Shown one piece after another: positions 27,396-35,181 of a DNA stretch of 55,433 nucleotides (the stretch's first letter is position 1; the number at the start of each line of letters is the position of its first letter). The translations under genes and the position numbers were made by a program. A model generated the notes under the pieces. It worked only from the letters and a program-made list of their open reading frames with translations. It did not search any database and was not told where the DNA came from. Source of the DNA: Acetobacter conturbans (lineage in GTDB: Bacteria > Pseudomonadota > Alphaproteobacteria > Acetobacterales > Acetobacteraceae); assembly GCF_011516755.1 (NCBI RefSeq), contig NZ_WOSY01000015.1:1-55433 (forward strand). The letters run 5' to 3'.

Positions 27396-27409
27396 AATAA
27401 TATATTATT
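27396..27409. repeat. 14-bp perfect palindrome, copy 2
   Basis: Identical to the palindrome at 27181-27194. This copy lies ten bases after the end of the primase gene (which ends at 27420 on the minus strand), so it could act at that gene's 3' end. Confidence 0.5.
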
Positions 27410-27419
27410 GATAATTTCA

Positions 27420-28373
27420 TTATCTTTTATATTTTTGACGTGCATCCCGTATGTTTTTTATTAAATTATCATGGCTGGTTTTTCCGGTCCATGATGTCAG
27501 CGCATCAAGAAGTGTCCTGTCATCAACCACATTATCACCAAAGCGGGTGCCGCAATATCCAACCATGTGCGCGATGAAAGATGCCATCACAGAACCTTGG
27601 GATTCTGCGCCAATGTATGCCGCCACTTCTTTCGGGTCAGCGACGTTATAATCACCGGAATGATTAAAATAAGGACGTTGTGGATTGATAATTTTTCCAT
27701 GAATTGCTTTTGCTTTAGCGGATTTTTCCATTTGGCGCAGGACATTTTCACGGGCAATTCGTTTGTGTTCGTTCGCCATCAACGGTGATGATGATGCATT
27801 GTCCAACGGTCCACGGTTCTGAACCGCCCATGATTCACATTCAATACCCGTCGCCCGGTTAGAACCGGGGACATAAAATTTTCGGGCAATGTTGGTGCAT
27901 GATTTATCCATCACCAGCCCGAAACGGTCAAAATGTGGGACCAGTGCATTATATAACATTTTGTTTTCTTCATTGGACATAATGGAATCGGTCACATGGA
28001 TAACGGCACGGCATTTTTCCTTTTCACCGGGCACATAAGACATTGTGGTGTGCAGATAATAATCACATCCCAATGCATCCAGTGCCGTCGTGATATTGGC
28101 GATTGTGTTCCCGGCATCATCGAAATCCAGCCCGAATAAATGGGTGGGTTGTGCCAGTGCGTTCATCGCACGTGGAAAGCCCATTTCAGGGCAATCGTTC
28201 AGACGACATGGCAACCACAACACATGACCGGGGGCATTTTTGTCGTCATGCCAAACGATGCGATGTGTTTCCATTTCCAGAATGAACCCACGGAAATCAT
28301 CATGGGTTTGTTCGGGGTTATTCATGCGGATGACATGGGTTGCCGGTGCGATGGTGAATTGATAACCCGACAT
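27420..28373 (-). CDS. Primase-like protein of the integrative element
   Basis: This protein of 317 residues resembles the primase-polymerase (archaeo-eukaryotic primase) domain found in phage and plasmid replication proteins. It has LFGLDFDDAG (the DxD motif of the catalytic site), then CRAVIHVTDSI, which matches the RvVIxL-type strand, and ARKFYVPGSN, which matches the FYlPg motif. The C-terminal part is a helical accessory region. The upstream helicase gene ends in TGATG overlap, so the two are translated from one mRNA. In most phages these two activities sit in one protein, so here they are split and in the order helicase then primase. Start ATG 28373, with an in-frame GTG at 28376 as alternative. 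Confidence 0.65.
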   Translation of the reverse strand: MSGYQFTIAPATHVIRMNNPEQTHDDFRGFILEMETHRIVWHDDKNAPGHVLWLPCRLNDCPEMGFPRAMNALAQPTHLFGLDFDDAGNTIANITTALDALGCDYYLHTTMSYVPGEKEKCRAVIHVTDSIMSNEENKMLYNALVPHFDRFGLVMDKSCTNIARKFYVPGSNRATGIECESWAVQNRGPLDNASSSPLMANEHKRIARENVLRQMEKSAKAKAIHGKIINPQRPYFNHSGDYNVADPKEVAAYIGAESQGSVMASFIAHMVGYCGTRFGDNVVDDRTLLDALTSWTGKTSHDNLIKNIRDARQKYKR

Positions 28374-30196
28374 CACACACCCCCATTTTCACGGGCAATG
28401 ACACGCGCCATGCGATGTGATGCGCCAGTATTTTTAGCGGTTGCATATGTGTGGTTACGCGCGACATCATGGACCAGTTCATGACCCGTCAGGAATGGCA
28501 CGTGACCCGAAATGTCATGTTGTGGTGGTGTTGCCGTTGGTTCGGTTCGTGGATTGGCGGCATCAATTAAATCATCAACCGTGGCATTATAAACGGGTGC
28601 CGGTGGGATTGGTGCATCATCCCGTTCGTCATCGTCATGTTCGTCCGGGTCAACATCCACCGGACATCCATCGCGTGCATCAATGAATCCATCCAGAACC
28701 CACCATTTTTTATTGGAAAACTTAAACCAATCAGGATGTGCAGAAAATTCCGATTTGAAGTGTGGTTTTGTGATTTGTTCATATCCAAGCGATTTTGCCC
28801 ATGCATTATATCCATTAAACAGATCGTTGATTTTTATATATTGGTTTTTATCGGATTTTTTAGATGCATCGGTTGATATATAATCAGCCAGATTTTCAGA
28901 TTTAAGAAATTGTTCGATAAGTGAAAATGAATTAGCAATAACCTTTTTTGCCAATTCCGTTTGTCGATATTTCAATACGTCCGTGTCGATTTCCATATAA
29001 TGACATAGTTTCGCCAACGCATGTGCCACATCATCATCATCGTATTTCGACGTAATGTCATCGGCGGCACGTTTACGTCCATCGGTGATTGACGTTGATT
29101 CATCATTGAACGTGCGGATGAATATGGTTCGTCGATCAGTGGAATCAGTTTTATATGGTGTTAGTGAATTCGAAAATAACCAATAATTCGCCATGTTGGA
29201 CACCATGCGTTGATCACGATATTTTTGCGTGATGGCAATGGTATTTTCGATAGTGGTAGTTTTTATTTTTTGATTAAATTCATCATTATTCGATTGATTT
29301 TGTAATTCATTCAGAACGATAAACGTGTGATTGTCGGCCCATTCGTTATATGGGCCGGTGGGATTGGATGGTGATGTGCATAATGATTGACCAATCATCC
29401 GCACCATCAGATTTTCAAGGTAATTTTTTCCCATGCCGCCGGGTTGTCCACACAATGCCAGATTGGTGCGAATATTAAACCCCGGACGCATATAATTCAT
29501 GGCGATATTGTGTATCACATAACGGAATTCATATTCGTCATCGTTTGCGGTGTCATGTATAATATCCCATAATTCATCGAAATTTTTATTGCCGCGTTTG
29601 TTGCATAAATTGATACGTATGATGTCATTTATCACATCGGATAACATGGTTTTTTCATCATCGGTAAATGGTTCGTTTATTGGTATATTGATACCGTCAT
29701 TGCGATATGTATTTTTCATAATGACACCATTTTTCATGAACACATGGTCGCCCATGGGCCAGAATCCATCACCACCGGATACGTCCCACATTGATGCATC
29801 GTTCATCATCCATTCGATGAAATCCATTGCCGGTTGTCCATCCGGGTGGTTTTTTAATTCACGATGTATGACGTTGGCAGCATCAGTTTTTCGGGAATAA
29901 TCGTTCCATTTACGTGCGGTATTGATATAAATTGACCATTCGCGTTTGGCAAAATTAGGGACGCATATACCAGCAATCGCACGGGCGAAATCGTTATAAA
30001 CCGCCAGATTGGCAGGATTTGTGTCCGGTGTTAATGAAGCAAAGGCATGTTTTTTACCGGTGGCGGCATCGGTGATTTCGGTTGTCGTATATAACGGATA
30101 CGATGTGATGTTAATCAGTGGAAAAGTGCATTTCGTAAATGCATTACAACCAGCAGCACGTTCATGCCACATTGGTATTATTTTTTGATTATTCAT
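28373..30196 (-). CDS. Phage-type replicative helicase (D5/DUF5906-like)
   Basis: This 607-residue NTPase has the Walker A motif LALCGQPGGMGKNYLEN in its middle. Further on come the Walker B-like FIVLNELQN, a sensor-like YWLFSNS and DRRTIFIR (arginine finger region). These features fit the D5/superfamily-3 helicases of P4-like satellites and phages. The C-terminus has a wing-like stretch (PHFKSEFSAHPDWFKFSNKKWWVLDGF) and an acidic, disordered tail. It is probably the replication helicase of the element, loaded by, or acting with, the downstream primase. No strong ribosome binding site stands before the ATG at 30196. A terminator-like hairpin lies about 50 bases upstream of its start. Confidence 0.72.
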   Translation of the reverse strand: MNNQKIIPMWHERAAGCNAFTKCTFPLINITSYPLYTTTEITDAATGKKHAFASLTPDTNPANLAVYNDFARAIAGICVPNFAKREWSIYINTARKWNDYSRKTDAANVIHRELKNHPDGQPAMDFIEWMMNDASMWDVSGGDGFWPMGDHVFMKNGVIMKNTYRNDGINIPINEPFTDDEKTMLSDVINDIIRINLCNKRGNKNFDELWDIIHDTANDDEYEFRYVIHNIAMNYMRPGFNIRTNLALCGQPGGMGKNYLENLMVRMIGQSLCTSPSNPTGPYNEWADNHTFIVLNELQNQSNNDEFNQKIKTTTIENTIAITQKYRDQRMVSNMANYWLFSNSLTPYKTDSTDRRTIFIRTFNDESTSITDGRKRAADDITSKYDDDDVAHALAKLCHYMEIDTDVLKYRQTELAKKVIANSFSLIEQFLKSENLADYISTDASKKSDKNQYIKINDLFNGYNAWAKSLGYEQITKPHFKSEFSAHPDWFKFSNKKWWVLDGFIDARDGCPVDVDPDEHDDDERDDAPIPPAPVYNATVDDLIDAANPRTEPTATPPQHDISGHVPFLTGHELVHDVARNHTYATAKNTGASHRMARVIARENGGV

Positions 30197-30244
30197 AATA
30201 TTTTAGTATTTTCATTGATTGGCATTGCAACGGGTGAATTTGCC

Positions 30245-30281
30245 AAAAAAAATGGTGTCACCCCGACCAAAAGATGACACC
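30245..30281 (-). terminator. Terminator-like hairpin upstream of the helicase gene
   Basis: GGTGTCA at 30254-30260 and TGACACC at 30275-30281 form a 7-bp stem. On the minus strand a run of eight T follows (complement of A at 30245-30252). It would stop transcription coming from the integrase side before the helicase-primase operon, or act as an attenuator. Confidence 0.6.
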
Positions 30282-30473
30282 ACAAGATAACGAACATAAA
30301 AATATTATGAAAACGGGCAATCAATCCCGTTACAGGTATTTATATACCATAAAAAATCAATTATTATGTTGCGTTATCAATGGGTCGATGCATTTGGTCA
30401 GTCAACCGTTGATGATTTATTTATGCCATATTTCGTTATGATTTGTCAATGAAATAGTAATCAATGCCTTACG

Positions 30474-30667
30474 GGACCAAAATCGCACCCGTCCAGACCA
30501 AAAAAGGACCAAAACTGGTCCCGGAAAAAATGGCAGCCTTCTGCGGTTTTTGATGCGTTAGGACCAAGGGGACCATTTTTTTTTAAAACTTCTATAGTAA
30601 AAATATATAGGGGGGACATATAAGAAGTTAGTTTTCTTTTTTTGGTCCTTTTGGTCCCCTTGGTCCT
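30474..30667. repeat. Iteron-like GGACCA repeats flanking an AT-rich block; candidate replication origin
   Basis: Eight exact copies of GGACCA or its complement TGGTCC occur here (forward at 30474, 30506, 30561, 30570; reverse at 30516, 30643, 30652, 30661). Five are spaced 9 bases apart in two blocks. AGGACCAAGGGGACCA at 30560-30575 is the perfect reverse complement of 30652-30667, with a 76-base, very AT-rich stretch between them. Iterons beside an AT-rich unwinding region are the usual layout of a replication origin. The tract sits between the integrase and helicase genes. No protein binding was tested. Confidence 0.55.
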
Positions 30668-30686
30668 GTGTGTGATGCATTTAACT

Positions 30687-31916
30687 TCATAGCCGCATGG
30701 ATTTGGGTATCAGCTTGTCTTTATATTGTTCCAGCGATGTGTGGTCGTAATGCTTCCTGATCTGATCTACGCTGGTTCCACATGCTTTTGCAATCAGGTA
30801 GGCATCTAAACCGCGTTCAAGCTGACTGGTGATGTAATAATGCCGGAAGCTGTATGAACTGCGTCGGACACCACGATAATCAGTCTGCAATCCGGTCTTT
30901 TTCAGAATCCTGTTCATTAACACGTTGGTATAATCTGACTTCTTCCGTGATGTGCTGCAAAAAATGAAATCGTCAGGACTTGGCACATGGCCGAAATATC
31001 CATCGAACAAGTCCCACATTGTCGCTAAATCAGAACCAGCCGCAGGAAACGGAATAGCCGTTCGGTGCTTCTTTTTGGCGTGGACAAGAATTTTAAAGTC
31101 TGACAGGGCATCACATGACCAGCCCACAAGGTCTTTCCAGCGGAGCCGCAAGGCTTCGGTGGGACGTAAGCCGGTGTTAATCATGAACCCTGAAAATGCC
31201 CATATCAAAACACGGTCATATCGTTCCCTGATATTCAGGTCTTCCGCTGTAATGTCCTTCTGCGCCTGATTCATATACAGGGCGATTTCATCCGACTTAA
31301 AGCCGGGACGTGCTGATGTCGCAACTGGTGGTCTTTCCCATGTTATCAGATTGCGAATATATCCGTTATCATGCAGCCATCGGACTAACTGGTGCATTGC
31401 AGCATTGTTGCCTTCAAGTGTGCTTGATGTTGGATAGACCTTCAGATTAGCTGGAATACGTCTTTGAAAGACGCGATTTCCACGATGAATGGTCCTATGC
31501 GTCTGTTCTTTTCCCGGTCCTGTAATCCAGTAATTGCAGCGCCATTCAATAAACTTGTTAATTTCATGCGTATTCAGAAATTGTGGTGTTTTCTTATGGA
31601 AGTATTCCATAAAATAGGAATCAATAAATTTCTTGTGTTGTGTATATCTTGTCAGGGTCAGTTTCCGCTGTTCAAGACGTTCTTTCAGAAACGCATGAAA
31701 TTTCGGCATGACGTGCTGGAAATTATCATTCTTAACAGGAAGTCTGTGTTCGATCTTGGCCTTATAGCCGTAATAGACCGAAGCAGCCTTTTCATCTGCT
31801 GTGGCTTTGTCCTTTGTCCGCAGGCTTTCACGTATCAGGCCGATTTCCGGCAAGCTGAACGAAACCCACCAATTCGGCGAATCTGGACGACGGAAAACAG
31901 TGTAAAGGATTGACAT
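30687..31916 (-). CDS. int: Tyrosine site-specific integrase
   Basis: This integrase of 409 residues recombines attP with the rlmJ site. Catalytic residues of the tyrosine-recombinase family can be seen: Arg in INTGLRPTEALRLRWKDL, the lysine region KKHRTAIPF, the HxxR-type block SYSFRHYYITSQL and the nucleophile in IRKHYDHTSLEQY. The N-terminal half should be the arm- and core-binding domains. It is transcribed away from rlmJ, with its start about 170 bases from attR and arm-type repeats between. This is the usual arrangement for integrases that bind their own attachment site. The stop lies about 20 bases from the repeat-rich origin candidate. Confidence 0.9.
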   Translation of the reverse strand: MSILYTVFRRPDSPNWWVSFSLPEIGLIRESLRTKDKATADEKAASVYYGYKAKIEHRLPVKNDNFQHVMPKFHAFLKERLEQRKLTLTRYTQHKKFIDSYFMEYFHKKTPQFLNTHEINKFIEWRCNYWITGPGKEQTHRTIHRGNRVFQRRIPANLKVYPTSSTLEGNNAAMHQLVRWLHDNGYIRNLITWERPPVATSARPGFKSDEIALYMNQAQKDITAEDLNIRERYDRVLIWAFSGFMINTGLRPTEALRLRWKDLVGWSCDALSDFKILVHAKKKHRTAIPFPAAGSDLATMWDLFDGYFGHVPSPDDFIFCSTSRKKSDYTNVLMNRILKKTGLQTDYRGVRRSSYSFRHYYITSQLERGLDAYLIAKACGTSVDQIRKHYDHTSLEQYKDKLIPKSMRL

Positions 31917-31949
31917 TCAAGACCTTCTATGAACGTGCAAGCCAAGCCA

Positions 31950-32045
31950 GCGTGAAAAGGGCAACGTGAAAACAGCGTGCAGACACCTTATAAAAGTGCT
32001 TTGTTTTCAGTCGCTTAATTTCCAGCGTGAAAGGCGCGTGAAAGA
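31950..32045. repeat. Right arm-type repeat cluster, possible integrase binding sites
   Basis: GCGTGAAAAGG at 31950, AACGTGAAAAC at 31963, AGCGTGC at 31974, AGCGTGAAAGG at 32024 and GCGCGTGAAAG at 32035 share the GTGAAA core also found at the left end. They lie between the integrase start and attR. Confidence 0.55.
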
Positions 32046-32083
32046 TTTTGTGTCAGGTAAGTCATTGATATTAAAAGGAAAAA

Positions 32084-32106
32084 CATGAACTACCGACACG
32101 CCTACC
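32084..32106 (+). repeat. Right attachment-site repeat (attR), 23 bp
   Basis: This exact copy of the left repeat covers the rlmJ start codon and codons for NYRHAYH up to the second base of the next. AAAAGGAAAAAC, a ribosome-binding-site-like sequence supplied by the element, precedes the ATG. Confidence 0.9.
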
Positions 32107-32936
32107 ATGCCGGCAATTTCGCCGATGTCATGAAGCACGCCCTCCTCTACGCACTGATCCGCGCCCTCAGCCGCAAGAGCACGCCGTTCACGGTGCTCGA
32201 TACGCACGCGGGCATCGGCCTGTATGACCTTTCCAGCCCGGAAGCGCAGGCGACGGGTGAATGGCGTGACGGAATCGGGCGACTGCTCGATCTTCCACCG
32301 GAAACGCCGGACCTTGCACCCATCGCCGACTGGCTGGCGCTTGTCCGCCAGATCATGCGCGAGCATGGGGCGCGTATGGTCTATCCCGGATCGCCGGACC
32401 TCGCTGCTCATATGCTGCGTCCGGCTGATACGCTGGTGTGCTGCGAATTGCACCCGGAAGACCAACGCTATCTCAGGCGGTTGTTTCGCAACAATCCGGC
32501 TGTATCCGTCCATCATCGTGACGCCTATGAGGCCATCACCGCCCTTCTGCCGCCGAAAACAGCGAAGCGGGGACTGGTTCTCATCGACCCGCCTTTCGAG
32601 AAACGGTCCGAATTCGGCGATCTGGTGCAGGCTGTCGCAAAAGCACGCCAGCGTTTTCCCGGCTGCATTGTCGCCGTGTGGTATCCTGTGAAGCATCGGG
32701 CACCGCCCCGAGCATTCTTCAATGCGCTGAAGGATTCCGGACAGCGAAACCTGCTCAACCTCGAACTGACTGTGCGGCCGCCGCTTGATCCTGAAAAGCT
32801 GAATGGCTGCGGTTTGCTGATCGCTAATCCGCCTTTCAGATTTGATGAGGAATCTACAGCGATTCTTTCCACGTTGTGTCATCATCTGGGGCATGGGGAG
32901 ACGGAATCCCTTGTGGAGTGGATAGTGCCGGAATGA
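32085..32936 (+). CDS. rlmJ: 23S rRNA (adenine(2030)-N6)-methyltransferase
   Basis: RlmJ methylates adenine 2030 of 23S rRNA using S-adenosylmethionine. The 283-residue protein begins with the family motif MNYRHAYHAGNFADVMKHALL and contains the catalytic DPPF motif in LVLIDPPFEKRSE. It is intact. Its first 22 coding bases are part of attR, so the element reconstituted the reading frame. The upstream DNA, including the AAGGA ribosome binding site and any promoter, now comes from the element. The stop overlaps the gpsA start in ATGA (32933-32936). Confidence 0.95.
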   Translation: MNYRHAYHAGNFADVMKHALLYALIRALSRKSTPFTVLDTHAGIGLYDLSSPEAQATGEWRDGIGRLLDLPPETPDLAPIADWLALVRQIMREHGARMVYPGSPDLAAHMLRPADTLVCCELHPEDQRYLRRLFRNNPAVSVHHRDAYEAITALLPPKTAKRGLVLIDPPFEKRSEFGDLVQAVAKARQRFPGCIVAVWYPVKHRAPPRAFFNALKDSGQRNLLNLELTVRPPLDPEKLNGCGLLIANPPFRFDEESTAILSTLCHHLGHGETESLVEWIVPE

Positions 32937-33892
32937 AGCGAATTGCAGTCATAGGCGCAGGATCGTGGGGTATTGCTCTGGCGCTTCAGGCGGCGCGATC
33001 CGGGGCCGAGGTGCAGTTGTGGGCGCGGAATCCTGCTGCGCGGCTGCCCACTGGCGCGATGCCGCGTCTTCCCGGTTTTCCGCTGCCATCCACTGTCACC
33101 GTAACCGACAGTCTTTCGATGGACGCCGACATGGTGCTGTCGGTTGTGCCCATGAAACATTTCGCGGCGGTGTTGGCGCGTCTGGAGACGGCGGCGCCCG
33201 TCGTGCTCTGCTGCAAGGGCGTTGAGCCCGACAGTCTGCGTTTTCCCCTCGATATCCTGCGCGACATTCGCCCTGACCTGACAGGCGCGGTTCTGTCCGG
33301 CCCTAACTTCGCTCATGAGGTGGCCGCCGGACTGCCCGCTGCTGCCGTCATCGCGGCCGAACAGCCCGGACTGGCCCGCACTCTTGCCGACGGTCTCGGG
33401 ACTCCGCGTTTCCGTCTTTATGACAGCTTGGATGTCGCTGGTGTGCAGTTGGGCGCAGCCGCGAAGAATGTCATCGCCATCGCGTCCGGCGCGACGATCG
33501 GTGCGGGGCTTGGGGAGAATGCCCGCGCCGCGCTTGTCACGCGAGGACTGGCCGAGATCACGCGTCTCGCCGAGGCCCTTGGAGGGCGCGCCGAGACGAT
33601 GGCCGGGCTGGCGGGCATCGGGGACCTCATGCTGACCTGCACGGGCGGCTCGTCGCGCAATTACCGGGTCGGGCTTGCGCTGGGGCAGGGCGCCACACTG
33701 GAACAGACGGTCGCTGACCTTGGAGGCGTTGCGGAAGGGGTGGCGACGGCTGGGGCACTGGCACGACTGGCGGGGGAAAAAGGCGTCTCGGTGCCGATCA
33801 TCGATGCGGTGACGGAAGTGGTGAGTGGGAAAACACCTTTGCAGGACGCGATGATGCGTCTGCTGACGCGACCGGCGAAAACAGAGAGTTAA
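32933..33892 (+). CDS. gpsA: Glycerol-3-phosphate dehydrogenase [NAD(P)+]
   Basis: GpsA reduces dihydroxyacetone phosphate to sn-glycerol 3-phosphate for phospholipid synthesis. The 319-residue cytosolic protein has the Rossmann motif GAGSWGIALA, then LSGPNFAHEVAAGLPAA, the catalytic lysine in GAAAKNVIAIASG and MAGLAGIGDLMLTCTGGSSRNYRVG, all diagnostic. The ATG at 32933 is used. An upstream extension within rlmJ is not supported. It is co-transcribed with rlmJ, so its expression may also have been altered by the element inserted before rlmJ. Confidence 0.96.
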   Translation: MKRIAVIGAGSWGIALALQAARSGAEVQLWARNPAARLPTGAMPRLPGFPLPSTVTVTDSLSMDADMVLSVVPMKHFAAVLARLETAAPVVLCCKGVEPDSLRFPLDILRDIRPDLTGAVLSGPNFAHEVAAGLPAAAVIAAEQPGLARTLADGLGTPRFRLYDSLDVAGVQLGAAAKNVIAIASGATIGAGLGENARAALVTRGLAEITRLAEALGGRAETMAGLAGIGDLMLTCTGGSSRNYRVGLALGQGATLEQTVADLGGVAEGVATAGALARLAGEKGVSVPIIDAVTEVVSGKTPLQDAMMRLLTRPAKTES

Positions 33893-34036
33893 GTTTCAAT
33901 AGCTTTCTGCTGAGTGAGAATGCTCCTGGGGGCGCGACCGGTGTGTCTCGGTTAAGTAGAAGCGGAGTGTCCGTGAGCTGTCGGAGCGCAGAAAATGCGC
34001 GTCGGATGGCCAGCGGAAAGCCGTTGAAACAGCCTC

Positions 34037-34627
34037 TTACTCTTCCACTTCTGTCGCGACGATGCGTCCGCTGGTCATGTCGGTCAGCCGTGTGACGACA
34101 TCCTCCATGTGCACGACCGGCACGGCCACGATATAGGCAGCCCCGGTTGCATCGAACTCTTCGCTTTCCACGACCGCATCCAGTCCGGGCAGGCGTGACC
34201 CGACCAGCGCCAGATCGCTGAACGGGCAGTGAAACGTTAGTCGCACACGCTCCACCAGTTCCACGCGGGGCGCAAGTCGGAGACATTCCGCCGCCGTGCC
34301 GCCATAGGCACGGACCAGTCCGCCCGCGCCAAGCTTCACACCACCGAACCAGCGCGTGACGACCACCGCCACCCGGTCCAGCCCCTGCGCCTCGATGACC
34401 TGAAGGATTGGACGACCCGCCGTGCCGCCGGGTTCGCCCGCGTCATCACTCCGATAACGCGCGCCGATCTTCCACGCCCAGCAATTATGTGTAGCGTCGG
34501 GGAAAGAAACCTCCCGGATGAATGCCAGGGCAGCCTCTTCCGTCTCGACCGGCATTGCCATTGCCAGAAACCGGCTTTTCTTGATGTCCTTTTCGAAATC
34601 CGCCCGACTGATCAGCGTTTCCACCAT
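34037..34627 (-). CDS. YigZ/IMPACT-family protein
   Basis: The protein, 196 residues long, belongs to the UPF0029 (YigZ/IMPACT) family. It has ATHNCWAWK and the signature TRWFGGVKLGAGGLVRAYG in the N-terminal domain, and a ferredoxin-like second domain. The biochemical role in bacteria is not established. The eukaryotic relative IMPACT regulates translation control. Its ATG overlaps the rsmD stop by one base (TGATG), and longer readings in this frame run through rsmD. It is the last gene of a minus-strand operon of RNA-related genes. Confidence 0.88.
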   Translation of the reverse strand: MVETLISRADFEKDIKKSRFLAMAMPVETEEAALAFIREVSFPDATHNCWAWKIGARYRSDDAGEPGGTAGRPILQVIEAQGLDRVAVVVTRWFGGVKLGAGGLVRAYGGTAAECLRLAPRVELVERVRLTFHCPFSDLALVGSRLPGLDAVVESEEFDATGAAYIVAVPVVHMEDVVTRLTDMTSGRIVATEVEE

Positions 34628-35181
34628 CAGTCGGCTCGCCAGACCCACAGTTTGGCAGCGCCATGCGCCCGGTCCGAAAGGATTTCGACGTTCTCGACAG
34701 GACAGGTTTCGTCCCGACCGGTTTCCGTCACCACCAGCGCTCCCGGTGCGATCCATCCAGCGCCCCGGAGCGCGGATAACGCCTGAGCGGGCAGGGATTG
34801 ACCATAGGGAGGGTCGAGAAACACCAGCGTGCAGGGTGCGTCCGTGCGAGGTGGCTTCAGCACGCTGAACCCATGAATGCGCGACACATCGCCCATTCGG
34901 CACGCGTTCACGTTCGCTCGCAGCGTGGCAAGTGCTGGACGGTCCACCTCGAAGAACGTGCAGAATGCAGCCCCGCGAGACAGCGCTTCCAGTCCCAGCG
35001 CTCCGGTGCCCGCGAAGCCGTCCAGCACGCGCGCGCCTTCGAGACAGTCGCGGCCACCCCATGGCGCATGGAGCAGCATGTCGAATAGTGCCTGCCGGAC
35101 GCGGTCAGCCGTCGGACGGGTTGATTTGCCTTCGGGGGCGACGAGCGCCTTTCCGCGTCTCGTCCCTGCGATGATCCGCAT
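34627..35181 (-). CDS. rsmD: 16S rRNA (guanine(966)-N2)-methyltransferase
   Basis: RsmD methylates G966 of 16S rRNA. The 184-residue SAM-dependent enzyme has the N-terminal motif MRIIAGTRRGK, the DRVRQALFDML segment, the SAM-binding VLDGFAGTGALGLEALSRGA and the catalytic DPPY in LVFLDPPYGQ. The ATG at 35181 overlaps the last base of the neighbouring pseudouridine synthase gene, so the operon is tightly packed. Confidence 0.95.
   Translation of the reverse strand: MRIIAGTRRGKALVAPEGKSTRPTADRVRQALFDMLLHAPWGGRDCLEGARVLDGFAGTGALGLEALSRGAAFCTFFEVDRPALATLRANVNACRMGDVSRIHGFSVLKPPRTDAPCTLVFLDPPYGQSLPAQALSALRGAGWIAPGALVVTETGRDETCPVENVEILSDRAHGAAKLWVWRAD

Larger units (their letters stand above)
26897..27419. 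other. AT-rich non-coding stretch of the element
   Basis: No gene longer than short frames is seen in about 520 bases between the cargo and primase genes, which converge here. Features are a CCCC/GGGG hairpin near 27051-27067 and two copies of a 14-bp perfect palindrome (listed separately). Confidence 0.5.
25905..32106. mobile_element. Integrative element in the 5' end of rlmJ (about 6.2 kb)
   Basis: The element is bounded by two exact copies of a 23-bp sequence (25905-25927 and 32084-32106) that starts one base before the rlmJ ATG and includes codons MNYRHAY. Inside are a tyrosine integrase next to the right end, a D5-like helicase, a primase-like gene, a repeat-rich region that could be the origin, and one unknown membrane-protein gene. 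Most of it is AT-rich and uses codons unlike its neighbours, so horizontal acquisition is clear. No capsid, portal, conjugation or relaxase gene is present. It therefore looks like a minimal replicating satellite or integrative plasmid. It may depend on a helper phage, which is inference. It overlaps no other mobile-element remnants. Confidence 0.85.

Noticed and set aside
30197..30686. CRISPR array in the GGACCA repeats
   Set aside because: The units are 6-9 bases, in both orientations and closely spaced, without spacers of constant length. Iterons or operator sites fit better.
25905..32106. Remnant of an intact prophage
   Set aside because: No capsid, terminase, portal, tail or lysis gene is present, and both ends are accounted for by the 23-bp repeats. 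Satellite or integrative plasmid is the better reading.
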